Of a DNA stretch of 64,000 nt, positions 37,334-46,006 are shown one piece after another. Within the stretch, counting starts at the first letter, position 1. Each line of letters starts with the position of its first letter. Source of the stretch: an uncultured Bacilli bacterium (GTDB taxonomy: Bacteria; Bacillota_I; Bacilli_A; RFN20; CAG-449); assembly GCA_947588815.1 (NCBI GenBank), contig CANQAG010000003.1, positions 58,360 through 122,359 of the forward strand, written 5' to 3'. The translations under genes and the position numbers were made by a program. The notes under the pieces are model-generated. The model did not search any database and was not told the origin of the DNA. It worked only from the letters and a program-made list of their open reading frames with translations.

Positions 37334-37442
37334 TTGTTTCTCCGAAAGGATCAAATGCTTTTTGGGAAACTTGCGATTCAAGCATTATTTCTTTAAGATT
37401 CAAAATTTCAATATTTAATTCTGGCTTAATATATGTTTTCAT
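37305..37442 (-). CDS. 45-residue YxKPE small protein
   Basis: An ORF with a perfect ribosome site (GGAGGAAACGGAAA) starting 17 bp after the exported-protein gene. It begins MKTYIKPELNIEILNL and ends in TTEWWLN, with no signal peptide or membrane segment. Similar short proteins opening with a Tyr-x-x-Pro-Glu motif are known in gut bacteria, where they are often treated as peptide precursors or hypotheticals; I cannot assign a function. It shares the operon with an exported protein and a lipoprotein. Confidence 0.65.
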   Translation of the reverse strand: MKTYIKPELNIEILNLKEIMLESQVSQKAFDPFGETNETTEWWLN

Positions 37443-37459
37443 TTTCCGTTTCCTCCTAA

Positions 37460-39373
37460 TTACCATTCAAGGCCTAATTCTGTTGCTGCTGCGTCTACTA
37501 AGACACCGAGTTTTACAGAATCGCCATCACCAAGATCAATATCATCATCCTCGTGTAATGCATAATATTCTTCTAAAATGTCCGCAAAACTATATTGTTT
37601 TGCAATATTAAAGTAATAAGTATCGCCTACTTTAACATATGCGAATGCAAGTAAAGAAGTGTTTAAATTGTTTTTCTGAATGTTTGTAATAGAAACAATA
37701 TATTCATTTAGTTTATTATAATTTTCAAAGCATCTTGTACTTGGATCGCTAATTAATGCTGTGAATTCTTCTTCATTAAACGATTTATTCTCACCATTAA
37801 ATACGTCTTGCGGATTTTTACCGGTCACGATTAATCCTGTTTTATCAACATCTTCAACAGCGGAGAAATCAAATGAATATTTGATTTTTATAGATAAATT
37901 TTTAAAATCAAAATAAGAAACTTCTTTTTTAGAATTAGAATATTCAACATTTACTTGTTTAACAGCAATATTGTATCCAATTTTGGTGAATTTAATTTTT
38001 ATGTTGTTGAAACTTTTGTCAATTTTTTTTGTATTGCTTAATTCAATTAATTTAAAGTTGTTAGTTGGAGCGTCAACTTCTAATATTTCACTTAATGCTT
38101 CTTCATCATTCGTCGAATTATAACCAAATAATTGAAGAGTGCTATAGCCTTTGCTAGGAGTACCTGAGTAATTTTTAACACTCAATGAAACACTAATAGA
38201 ATCATTTAATGAATTGAGAGCTTTACCTTCAATAAATGTATACGAAATATAATGATCACCACTTAATTTTAATTCACCATCTTTATAGGTACTCTCACTA
38301 TTAGAATCAAATTTTCCTTGACCTTCAGTTTCGATAGAATCGGAGTATGTAATTTTTCCCGTAATAGTTTCTTTTTGACCTTCTGTTTGTTTTTCTTTGA
38401 AATCGAAGGCTAATGCCATATTTGTTTCAGAAGTTTTAAAAATAATATCGGTTGTTTTTTTGGAATGTGCATTCCACTTTGCATATAAATTAATTGTTGT
38501 TGCTTCTGAATATGTTTTACCAAATTCAAAAGATTCGTCACTTAAATGTAAACCATTATCTTCCGATGTATACCAATCTTCGAATTCGTAGGTATAATAT
38601 TCATCTTCTTGTCTTGTAGGTATTTCTGCTTTTTTTGTAATTGGTGTATTTAATTCAAATTCATCAGGATCACCAAACATATTTTCAGTACCATCATTTA
38701 AATAATAATTCACTGTAACTTTACTCGCTTCTTTTAATTTAAAAAGAGCAATTGTTGCGCTTGTTCCCCCATTAGTAGTACCAGTTTTACCAGAATTTTG
38801 TAGATTGGTATAGCAACCAAAAAAACTAGAACTAATATTATATGTTATATGGTTTCCATCATTATTAGAAAAATCGAAAGTGTAATATTCTGGATATTGA
38901 TATTTATTGTTGTTGCCAGTTTCATACTTCCAAGTATATTTCGCACTGTCAAAACTAAATCCTTTATTATTATAAGCCAAATAATCTCCTACATGATTAT
39001 TAAGATTTATAATTTTAAAAGACATTTCTTTGGATGTGGATGAAAATGTGTCTACTGTCATTTGCAAAGCAGTTGTGGGTAAATTTGAAATTATTTTATT
39101 ATTTATTGTTATATCAACAGAAGTTAAACGATTATTAGATCCAGTGTTTGTACTCATAACATAATTATTAGTAGTTTTTGCTGCCACCATTATTACTTTA
39201 TCATTTAATTTAAGGTTAAGAGCACCATCATCTCCTGGCTCCACGAGTTCCCATGTAGATTCTTCAGCCGCTTCAACTTCTTTAACATTTTCTCCAGTGA
39301 CGGTACGAACTAAAGAAAAGCCAGTTAAAATTAAACATGATGAGAGTAAGATTAGTTTCTTTTTAATAGTCAT
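37460..39373 (-). CDS. Exported protein with InlB-type repeat
   Basis: A 637-residue secreted protein. A signal peptide (TIKKKLILLSSCLILTGFSL) is followed by an Ala-Ala cleavage region near residue 36. Residues 40-215 resemble no family I recognise; an InlB/Listeria-Bacteroides type repeat lies at about 222-303 (VTVNYYLNDGT to NLYAKWNAH); a beta-rich, Ser/Thr-rich region with a cell-surface look fills the rest. There is no LPxTG, so attachment is unclear. GAAAGGAG precedes the ATG. First gene of a three-gene operon with the small protein and lipoprotein. Confidence 0.8.
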   Translation of the reverse strand: MTIKKKLILLSSCLILTGFSLVRTVTGENVKEVEAAEESTWELVEPGDDGALNLKLNDKVIMVAAKTTNNYVMSTNTGSNNRLTSVDITINNKIISNLPTTALQMTVDTFSSTSKEMSFKIINLNNHVGDYLAYNNKGFSFDSAKYTWKYETGNNNKYQYPEYYTFDFSNNDGNHITYNISSSFFGCYTNLQNSGKTGTTNGGTSATIALFKLKEASKVTVNYYLNDGTENMFGDPDEFELNTPITKKAEIPTRQEDEYYTYEFEDWYTSEDNGLHLSDESFEFGKTYSEATTINLYAKWNAHSKKTTDIIFKTSETNMALAFDFKEKQTEGQKETITGKITYSDSIETEGQGKFDSNSESTYKDGELKLSGDHYISYTFIEGKALNSLNDSISVSLSVKNYSGTPSKGYSTLQLFGYNSTNDEEALSEILEVDAPTNNFKLIELSNTKKIDKSFNNIKIKFTKIGYNIAVKQVNVEYSNSKKEVSYFDFKNLSIKIKYSFDFSAVEDVDKTGLIVTGKNPQDVFNGENKSFNEEEFTALISDPSTRCFENYNKLNEYIVSITNIQKNNLNTSLLAFAYVKVGDTYYFNIAKQYSFADILEEYYALHEDDDIDLGDGDSVKLGVLVDAAATELGLEW

Positions 39374-39414
39374 ATTTCTCCTTTCTATTACGAATTAAAA
39401 AATGCCAAGAGTTA

Positions 39415-39543
39415 TTAAAAAGTCCCCTTGACATTTAAATTCATAATATCGCTTATTTTAGAGTGGTTAAAAAGAGTAGTCTCCTTTATCCAAGAAGAAG
39501 AAATCCAGTTTCTTTTAATGTTATTAAAATAAATCTTTAACAT
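39415..39543 (-). CDS. Possible 42-residue leader ORF
   Basis: ATG preceded by GGAGAGG at 9 bp opens a 42-codon frame ending 41 bp before the exported-protein gene. The peptide is basic and Asn-rich with no recognised motif. The ATG overlaps a TATAAT-like sequence that could instead be the promoter -10 box of the operon; the two readings exclude each other. Confidence 0.2.
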   Translation of the reverse strand: MLKIYFNNIKRNWISSSWIKETTLFNHSKISDIMNLNVKGTF

Positions 39544-39888
39544 TATATCTAACCTCTCCACTTCTAATTTACTAAATAAAAGTGAATAGTGCAATATGTT
39601 TTATATAATTTTGTTTATTTATTGTGACTATTTTAGCGGTAAAAAAAATCTATGAAAAATATTTTAAATATAGGAAAGAAAATATAATAAAAATTATTCT
39701 CGAATTTTAAATATAAAAAATTAAAATTAAAAACAAAACTAATGGTAAAAGTTTTCGAGGTACAAAAAATTTTTAACATTACATGTGAATTTAATTTTGA
39801 TTAATCGCACAATTCTATAACATAATAAAAATAATCTTTTCTTTTAGATTATTACTTATGGTAATATTAAATAAAGGAATATTTTTAT
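39544..39888. other. Divergent intergenic region
   Basis: About 345 AT-rich bp between the divergent surface operon and the P-type ATPase. AATAATCT and AGATTATT at 39830-39853 form an 8-bp inverted repeat, and TGGTAATAT at 39859-39867 is an extended -10 candidate for the ATPase gene. No gene seen. Confidence 0.5.
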
Positions 39889-42438
39889 ATGTCAAAATAT
39901 ACGAAAAAAGCAAAAAATGATGATTCGGTGAATGAAGTAAAAGATCAGGTTGATTTAAAGAATCAAAATCTTGATCTTAGCGATTTAGAAGATATCAATT
40001 CGACTAGAGAAATCAAAAAAATCAATAAGAAATCAGATAAATACTCTGTTCCCATTGAAGTGATCCGATACGATGATGTTGAAATCACCAAAGGTTTAAA
40101 TGTCGAACAGGTGGAAAGTCGTCATAAAGCCGGATTGACTAATCAGATTAAGAAAAAATATTCAAAGACATATTTAGAAATTTTCATTACCAATATTTTT
40201 ACTTTTTTCAATATTTTATTAATTACTATCGGAGTGGCTTTGGCGATTGTAGGACAATGGGCCAATTTGTTTTTCTTGGTAATTCTTTTGGCTAATACGG
40301 TGATTGGTATCGGTCAAGAAATCAGAGCCAAACATATTATCGATCGATTAAGATTAGTGACTTCGCCGACTGCATTGCTTGTCAGAAATTCTCAAGAAAT
40401 TGAAGTGTCGGTTGACGAAGTTGTTTTAGATGACATTATCATTTTAAAAAGCGGAAAGCAAATATGTACGGATTCGATTGTACAAGAGGGATTAATCGAA
40501 GTTAATGAATCGCTTTTAACGGGTGAATCGGCGGCGATTAAAAAAAGAAAAGGCGATACCGTTTTAGCGGGTTCTTTTGTGGTATCGGGATCTTGTTATG
40601 CTCGCGTGAATCATGTCGGGGAAGACAATTATGTCAGTCGTATCCAACAAAAAGCCAAAGAAGTCAAAGGGCGAAATTCGGAACTTTTAAATTCATTGAA
40701 TCGGGTGATTAAAGTGATTTCTTTTATCATTATCCCGTTTGCCATTATCACGATTTTCAATGTTTTGGCAACGACAAATCTTAAAGAACCTTGGGAGATT
40801 GCTAAAGAGGTAATAACCACTACCGCGGGATCTTCGGTGGCGATGATTCCTTCGGGATTGTTCTTATTGACTTCGACGACTTTGACGGTATCTTTCATCG
40901 TTTTGGCTAATCGTAAAGCTTCGGTGCAAGAATTGTATAGTATTGAAATGCTCGCAAGAACCGACACTTTATGTCTCGATAAAACGGGAACCATCACCGA
41001 TGGAACGATGGAAGTGACAGAAGAAATCATCATCGACAATACTATTGAAACCGGCAAGTTAAAGAATATCATGGGGGCGGTTTTAGGATCTTTTGAAGAA
41101 AAAAATCAAACTTCAATCGCTTTGGAGAAGTATTATCCGGTTAATAAAATCTTTAAAAAGCAAAGCGTGATTCCGTTTTCTTCGGAACGCAAACTTTCGG
41201 CGGTTACTTTTAAAAATCAGGGTACTTATCTTTTAGGGGCTCCCGAATTTATTTTAGATGCCGGTTATAATGAATTGTTGCAATCTTTTTATCAATATAC
41301 TTCCAAAGGCTATCGTGTCATTTTGTTGGCGCATTCTTTAGAAGTAATCGAAGATGATAAAATTCCTCTAGTAACTAAACCTTTAGCGGCCTTTATTTTA
41401 AAGGATCATATTCGTGAAGAAGCGATACCGACGATTAAATGGTTTAACGACAATAACGTGACCATTAAAATTATCTCCGGGGATAATCCGGTGACGGTTG
41501 CCGAAATCGCTAAACAAGTCGGAGTTCAAAATGCCGAAAAATGTGTTTCTTTAGAGGGGTTATCGTTACAAGAAGTGGCAAGTATTGCTAATGAATATAC
41601 GGTATTTGGTCGTGTTTCTCCGGAACAAAAGGCCACGCTTATTAAAGCGATGAAAAGCGATAAGCATACCGTTGCTATGACCGGAGACGGAGTTAACGAT
41701 ATTTTGGCGATGAAACAGGCGGATTGTTCGATTGGAATGGCTTCCGGTTCAGAAGCGGTAAGAAACGTCGCCCATATCGTTTTAATGGATTCGAATTTTG
41801 CTTCGATGCCTAAAGTGGTCGAAGAGGGTAGAAAAGTAATAAACAACATTCAAAATTCGGCGTGCTTATTTTTGATGAAGACGATTTTCGCAGTGATTAT
41901 GACGATTGTACCGGTCATCGTTTCATTATGCGGCACACCTTTAACGTATCCGTTTGAACCCCGCAATTTGTACATTATGGAAATGGCGGTTATCGGTATT
42001 CCTTCTTTCTTCTTAGCTTTACAACCCAATAAGAATTTAATTACGGGTAATTTCTTGAAAAACGTTTTGCTTAAAGCTATCCCGGGGGGTATCGCTTTAT
42101 TGACTTCGGTTTTTATGATCATGATTTTGAAAAATTATGGTAACTTTGAAATTGCTCCTGAAAAGATGGTGACGATGGCGGGTTACGCCTTGTCATTTAC
42201 CGGAATTGCGATTTTATTTAATGTGTGTACTCCGTTTAATATTTATCGGTTGATACTTTATATGGTGATGGTTCTTTTGGCGCTTTTTATCGCTTTTGTC
42301 ATTCCAAGTTCAATCACCGGTTTAGACTTCGCTTTATTGAATACCACGAACTGGTTAACGGTGCTTACCACTATTTTTGTCTCAGTGGTTTTATACAATA
42401 TTTTAGAACAAATGCGTTTAGCCCTAGTGAAAAAATAA
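39889..42438 (+). CDS. P-type cation-transporting ATPase (CtpE-like)
   Basis: An 849-residue pump. After a charged N-terminal extension of about 75 residues come TGES (near 211), the phosphorylated Asp in CLDKTGTITDG (D364), the ATP-binding domain, MTGDGVNDILAMK (near 600) and paired membrane helices. The ion-binding helix reads VAMIPSGLFLLTS, which resembles the CtpE group (calcium uptake in mycobacteria) rather than classical Ca, Na/K or heavy-metal pumps. There is no Cys-Pro-Cys motif, so a heavy-metal role is unlikely. Substrate not certain. Confidence 0.85.
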   Translation: MSKYTKKAKNDDSVNEVKDQVDLKNQNLDLSDLEDINSTREIKKINKKSDKYSVPIEVIRYDDVEITKGLNVEQVESRHKAGLTNQIKKKYSKTYLEIFITNIFTFFNILLITIGVALAIVGQWANLFFLVILLANTVIGIGQEIRAKHIIDRLRLVTSPTALLVRNSQEIEVSVDEVVLDDIIILKSGKQICTDSIVQEGLIEVNESLLTGESAAIKKRKGDTVLAGSFVVSGSCYARVNHVGEDNYVSRIQQKAKEVKGRNSELLNSLNRVIKVISFIIIPFAIITIFNVLATTNLKEPWEIAKEVITTTAGSSVAMIPSGLFLLTSTTLTVSFIVLANRKASVQELYSIEMLARTDTLCLDKTGTITDGTMEVTEEIIIDNTIETGKLKNIMGAVLGSFEEKNQTSIALEKYYPVNKIFKKQSVIPFSSERKLSAVTFKNQGTYLLGAPEFILDAGYNELLQSFYQYTSKGYRVILLAHSLEVIEDDKIPLVTKPLAAFILKDHIREEAIPTIKWFNDNNVTIKIISGDNPVTVAEIAKQVGVQNAEKCVSLEGLSLQEVASIANEYTVFGRVSPEQKATLIKAMKSDKHTVAMTGDGVNDILAMKQADCSIGMASGSEAVRNVAHIVLMDSNFASMPKVVEEGRKVINNIQNSACLFLMKTIFAVIMTIVPVIVSLCGTPLTYPFEPRNLYIMEMAVIGIPSFFLALQPNKNLITGNFLKNVLLKAIPGGIALLTSVFMIMILKNYGNFEIAPEKMVTMAGYALSFTGIAILFNVCTPFNIYRLILYMVMVLLALFIAFVIPSSITGLDFALLNTTNWLTVLTTIFVSVVLYNILEQMRLALVKK

Positions 42439-42472
42439 TATCGGCATAAAATACTTAAGAAGAGGAAAACAA

Positions 42473-43633
42473 ATGAACAAACAGGTTATCCAACTTAACT
42501 TGCTATATTTTTTACGCTTTTTCGGCGATTCGATGTTTTTCCCGTTTTTGGTATTATTTTTCAATGCTTCATCTATTCAAGGCATGCAACTCGGAATCTT
42601 AATGGGGGTTATTCCGTTATTTCAAGTTTTGGGCAATCTTTTTTGGGGCAGGATCTCAGGTGGCTTAAAAAAGACGTTGGTGATTTTAAGAGTGATGATT
42701 TTTTTGGAACTTCTTTCAATGATCGTCTTTGGTTTTGTGACTGATTTTTATTGGTTATTAGCGTTAACGATCATCATCGCTTTTATCAATAATCCGTTTT
42801 TTAACTTGCAAGACGGAATTGCCATTAAAATATCCGAGGAAGCTAAAAACAAGTATGCGAAAACCCGAATGTGCGGTTCTTTTGCTTATTTGATCGGGGT
42901 GATAAGCGGTGGGTATCTGGCTGATCGATTTGGCTTTCGCTTTGTTTTTATAGTCGGAGCGGTCTCTTATATTTTATGTCTCATTTTATTGTGCTTTTTG
43001 GCGCGTCATCCTCATGAAAATCACGATGAGAAAAAAGAGTCGATATCGTTTAGCGCTGTGTTTAAAACTAAAGGATTTTTTCTGTATGCGGTGTTCTTTT
43101 TGTTGATGTTAGGTTCTTATAATGTCGGAGAATCTTACATGTCGGCATATTTAAAATCGTTAGGTCTTCAGGTTGATCAATGGGGTATGGTCTATGGGTT
43201 AATGATGATTTTTGAAATTGTGACGATGATTATTGTGGCTAAAAAATTTAAGGAATCATCTTTTCGAGGATTACTAATTTTAGGTGTTGGACTTTTAACG
43301 TTGCGACTTGGATTATCGGCTTTGCCATTACCATTATATGTCCTTGTGGCGATTGCACCATTAAGGGGTATCGGATGGGGTTTGTTTTTGGCGACGAATC
43401 TCAATATCATCAAAAAAATGCTTGGCACTTCTTTAGCGGTCAAAGCTGTATCGATTTTAGGAACGGCCCAAGGCTTGATGATTGGAATTATGAATTATTT
43501 AGCACCTTTGATTTATGAAACTTTTTCATATAATATTTTATATTTAATTTTATTTATCAGCGCATGTACAGGTATCGTGGTCTTGCTTTTTATCAAAATG
43601 GACTTTTTAAAATCATCTTCAAGTAATCAATAA
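42473..43633 (+). CDS. Major facilitator superfamily transporter
   Basis: A 386-residue carrier with twelve hydrophobic segments, FFGDSMFFPFLVLFF at the start and the loop 2-3 region FWGRISGGLKKT. It resembles the MFS_1-like/LacY-related nucleoside-sugar branch. Its substrate is unknown. It follows the P-type ATPase by 34 bp and precedes psuG by 34 bp; a role in pseudouridine or nucleoside uptake is possible from position alone. Confidence 0.8.
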   Translation: MNKQVIQLNLLYFLRFFGDSMFFPFLVLFFNASSIQGMQLGILMGVIPLFQVLGNLFWGRISGGLKKTLVILRVMIFLELLSMIVFGFVTDFYWLLALTIIIAFINNPFFNLQDGIAIKISEEAKNKYAKTRMCGSFAYLIGVISGGYLADRFGFRFVFIVGAVSYILCLILLCFLARHPHENHDEKKESISFSAVFKTKGFFLYAVFFLLMLGSYNVGESYMSAYLKSLGLQVDQWGMVYGLMMIFEIVTMIIVAKKFKESSFRGLLILGVGLLTLRLGLSALPLPLYVLVAIAPLRGIGWGLFLATNLNIIKKMLGTSLAVKAVSILGTAQGLMIGIMNYLAPLIYETFSYNILYLILFISACTGIVVLLFIKMDFLKSSSSNQ

Positions 43634-43667
43634 AAATGCGATACAATAGAAAAGGGAGGACAAATTC

Positions 43668-44570
43668 ATGATAAGAATAAACAAACAAGTTGAAGAAGCT
43701 TTAAAAAATAATTTACCGGTTGTGGCTTTAGAATCGACGATTATCGCCCATGGTATGCCGTATCCTAAAAACGTCGAGACCGCTTTGGCGGTCGAACGCG
43801 TCGTAAGGGAACATGGCGCGATTCCGGCGACCATTGGAATCATCGAAGGAGAACCGGTAATCGGAATGAGTGAACAAGAAATCGAGGAATTTGGCAAACG
43901 ACAAGATATTATTAAAGTATCTAGATGTGACTTACCCTATGTGCTCAGTCAAAAAAAGTGGGGAGCGACGACGGTGGCAACAACGATGTTGTTTGCGTCT
44001 ATGGCCCATATTGATGTCTTTGTAACCGGGGGAGTCGGTGGGGTGCATCGTCACGTTGAAGAAACCCTTGATATTTCCGCCGATTTAGAAGAATTGGCGA
44101 TGACGCCCGTCACCGTCGTGTGCGCGGGCATAAAAGCGATTTTGGATTTACCTAAAACATTAGAGTATCTTGAAACTAAAGGAGTCTTGGTTATCGGTTA
44201 TCAATCGGATCATCTCGCGGATTTTTATACTCCGGATTCGGGTTTAAAATTAAATTGTCGAATGGATACCCCACTTGAGATTGCAAAAGCGATGAAAGCA
44301 AAAAAAGAATATGGGTTAAAAGGTGGAATGTTGATTTCTAATCCAATTCCGGATGAACTATCGATTTCCAAAGCTAAAATCGACGAAGCGATTGAAAAGG
44401 CCTTAAAGGAAGAACGTGCTTTAGGAATCAAAGGAAAAGAGTCAACACCATTCTTACTAAAGAAGATTGTCGAGTTGACTGAAGGAAAATCATTGGAAGC
44501 TAATATTAAATTGATTTTGAATAACGCCGCTTTAGGCAGTGAAATTGCCAAAGCGTATCGTCAATTATAA
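43668..44570 (+). CDS. psuG: Pseudouridine-5'-phosphate glycosidase
   Basis: A 300-residue enzyme that splits pseudouridine 5'-phosphate to uracil and ribose-5-phosphate. It shows VALESTIIAHGMPYPKNVETA at the N-terminus, GAIPATIGIIEGEPVIGM, CDLPYVLSQKKWGATTVATTM, and TGGVGGVHRHVEETLDISADL with the catalytic lysine/His region. The usual partner kinase psuK is not adjacent. Preceded by GGGAGGAC. The upstream MFS carrier may import the substrate. Confidence 0.93.
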   Translation: MIRINKQVEEALKNNLPVVALESTIIAHGMPYPKNVETALAVERVVREHGAIPATIGIIEGEPVIGMSEQEIEEFGKRQDIIKVSRCDLPYVLSQKKWGATTVATTMLFASMAHIDVFVTGGVGGVHRHVEETLDISADLEELAMTPVTVVCAGIKAILDLPKTLEYLETKGVLVIGYQSDHLADFYTPDSGLKLNCRMDTPLEIAKAMKAKKEYGLKGGMLISNPIPDELSISKAKIDEAIEKALKEERALGIKGKESTPFLLKKIVELTEGKSLEANIKLILNNAALGSEIAKAYRQL

Positions 44571-44604
44571 AAAGATATAAAGATATATAGATTAAAAACT
44601 TTTG

Positions 44605-45558
44605 CTAATCGATTGCTTCGATCATGTCGCAATTTAAGATGCGAAAGTTTTTTTCTGTTAATAAAATCGCATTCTTAAGATTAAAAGTAGTACCGACTTT
44701 TAAGGTTTGAATGAAGGAAATCATTTCATTGCCATCGATAAGATTACCATTGCAATCAATGCGATATTCGATATTGTTGAGAGTCGCGGTAAAATAGGCT
44801 TTAGAAAAATTGCCATTTTCGGAAAGGCCTTCTAAAGAAGCGACTTTTAAATTGCGACAATTGATCGTGGCTAAATAGTAAGACGAAGGAACATCTGGAA
44901 GTTCATCGGTGATATCGATAATCGAAGGTTCTTCATAATATATTTCGCCACCATCATAATCTAAAGAAAAAACAGAGTCTTCGGAAGAGTAATCGTTACA
45001 ATTGATGCGGTGAACCCCATTGGAAGCGATATCGTATTCACCTAAAATCATATAGGGTTTACCGACTTCAAAATCGATATTTTCGATATGAATATTGTAA
45101 GCATAATAACCATATTTACCATCCATAAAAAAGGCGTTGGCGATACTTGGATAACGATAATTATATCCTTCGATCGACATTAAAGTGCCACAAAACCACG
45201 CACCCAAATCACCATCATTAAAACTCATAAAGGTTTCATATCTTTCTTTAGCGGATTCATTGTACTCTTCACTATCGTCGTTCGAGGACACTTCTTGAGT
45301 AGATTCATCTTGAGAAGAATTTTCTTCGTGGCTCGAGTCTTCGCTAGAAGAAAGTTCCACACTGCTATATGTGCTTTCTAGACTGGCAGTATCTGGCAAA
45401 TTCGAACTTTCATTTGAAGTTGTTTCGATAGATAAAATCGAGGAATTGCCTTGAACACTGGAGTTTGGCAATGAAAGACTTGAAGCGTCATTAGAGCCGC
45501 AAGAGCATAAAATTAGTACCATTAAAGGCCAAATTAAACGAATTTTTCTCTGTTTCAT
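44605..45558 (-). CDS. Ser-rich lipoprotein of unknown function
   Basis: A 317-residue lipoprotein (lipobox LILCSC, Cys20) with about 75 residues of Ser/Glu/Asp-rich linker, then a globular region from about 105 with GAWFCGTLMSIEG, YAYNIHIENIDFEVGKPYMILGEY and NCRNLKVASLEG. The globular part appears beta-rich and may contain OB-like strands, but no family is recognised. GGTGATT before the ATG sets the start. It is convergent with psuG. Confidence 0.75.
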   Translation of the reverse strand: MKQRKIRLIWPLMVLILCSCGSNDASSLSLPNSSVQGNSSILSIETTSNESSNLPDTASLESTYSSVELSSSEDSSHEENSSQDESTQEVSSNDDSEEYNESAKERYETFMSFNDGDLGAWFCGTLMSIEGYNYRYPSIANAFFMDGKYGYYAYNIHIENIDFEVGKPYMILGEYDIASNGVHRINCNDYSSEDSVFSLDYDGGEIYYEEPSIIDITDELPDVPSSYYLATINCRNLKVASLEGLSENGNFSKAYFTATLNNIEYRIDCNGNLIDGNEMISFIQTLKVGTTFNLKNAILLTEKNFRILNCDMIEAID

Positions 45559-45678
45559 TTTAATCACCGCTTAAATTATATCTTAATTTAAAAGAAGAAA
45601 CTACCATATATATAATAAAAGCAATCGTTTTGCCTTAGCTTACCATTAAACAAAATTTAATTTTTATAATTCAATTAA

Positions 45679-45707
45679 TTGACAAACCGAAAATCGATGA
45701 TTATTAT
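45679..45707 (+). promoter_or_regulatory. Promoter of the LRR lipoprotein operon
   Basis: Perfect TTGACA, 17-bp spacer, TATTAT. Transcription should start near 45714, giving a leader of about 290 bases before the LRR gene. Confidence 0.7.
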
Positions 45708-45713
45708 ATTAAA

Positions 45714-46006
45714 AAATAAATAGGAGGTGTATGCAAGCAAACGTTATCCCTTAAATTTACCTTAAATATTCAAATTAATTGTTACCGAGAGGCTTAAAGT
45801 TCACTACTACGTCGGATTTAGTGCTAAGCCAATGGTGTTTAAGCGATAAGTGCATTAATAAATATGGATTTTAATATAAGGATACTATGTCAGTATCTCG
45901 TGCAAGCAATCGATAAGGAGCTTGCCAAATAAAAGATTGATATGTTAATTTTGCTAAGATGTACATTACATTTCTAGCGTAAATAAAAAAGAAAGGAGAT
46001 TAATAT
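45714..46006 (+). promoter_or_regulatory. Long structured leader with short upstream ORFs
   Basis: The leader shows several helices: GGCTTA 45791/TAAGCC 45825 enclosing CACTA 45802/TAGTG 45819; GATACT 45881/AGTATC 45892; and GCAAGC 45902/GCTTGC 45920. The 9-mer TGCAAGCAA occurs at both 45732 and 45901, so either copy could pair with GCTTGC, as in attenuators. Two tiny ORFs begin near these copies. No known riboswitch class (TPP, SAM, lysine, cobalamin, M-box, c-di-GMP) was recognised. No T-run terminator follows, so control would act on translation or RNA stability. Confidence 0.55.
45731..45754 (+). CDS. Seven-codon upstream ORF (MQANVIP)
   Basis: TAGGAGGTGT directly before ATG is one of the best ribosome sites in the window, yet the frame stops after seven codons. 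The ORF covers the first TGCAAGCAA copy. This is the form of a regulatory leader peptide; translation is inferred from the site only. A second short frame, MSVSRASNR at 45887-45916, covers the second copy with a weaker site (AAGGATAC). Confidence 0.4.
   Translation: MQANVIP

Noticed and set aside
45714-46006. c-di-GMP or other known riboswitch
   Set aside because: GCAAAC and short hairpins are present, but the conserved cores of the c-di-GMP, TPP, SAM, lysine, cobalamin and Mg classes were not found by eye.
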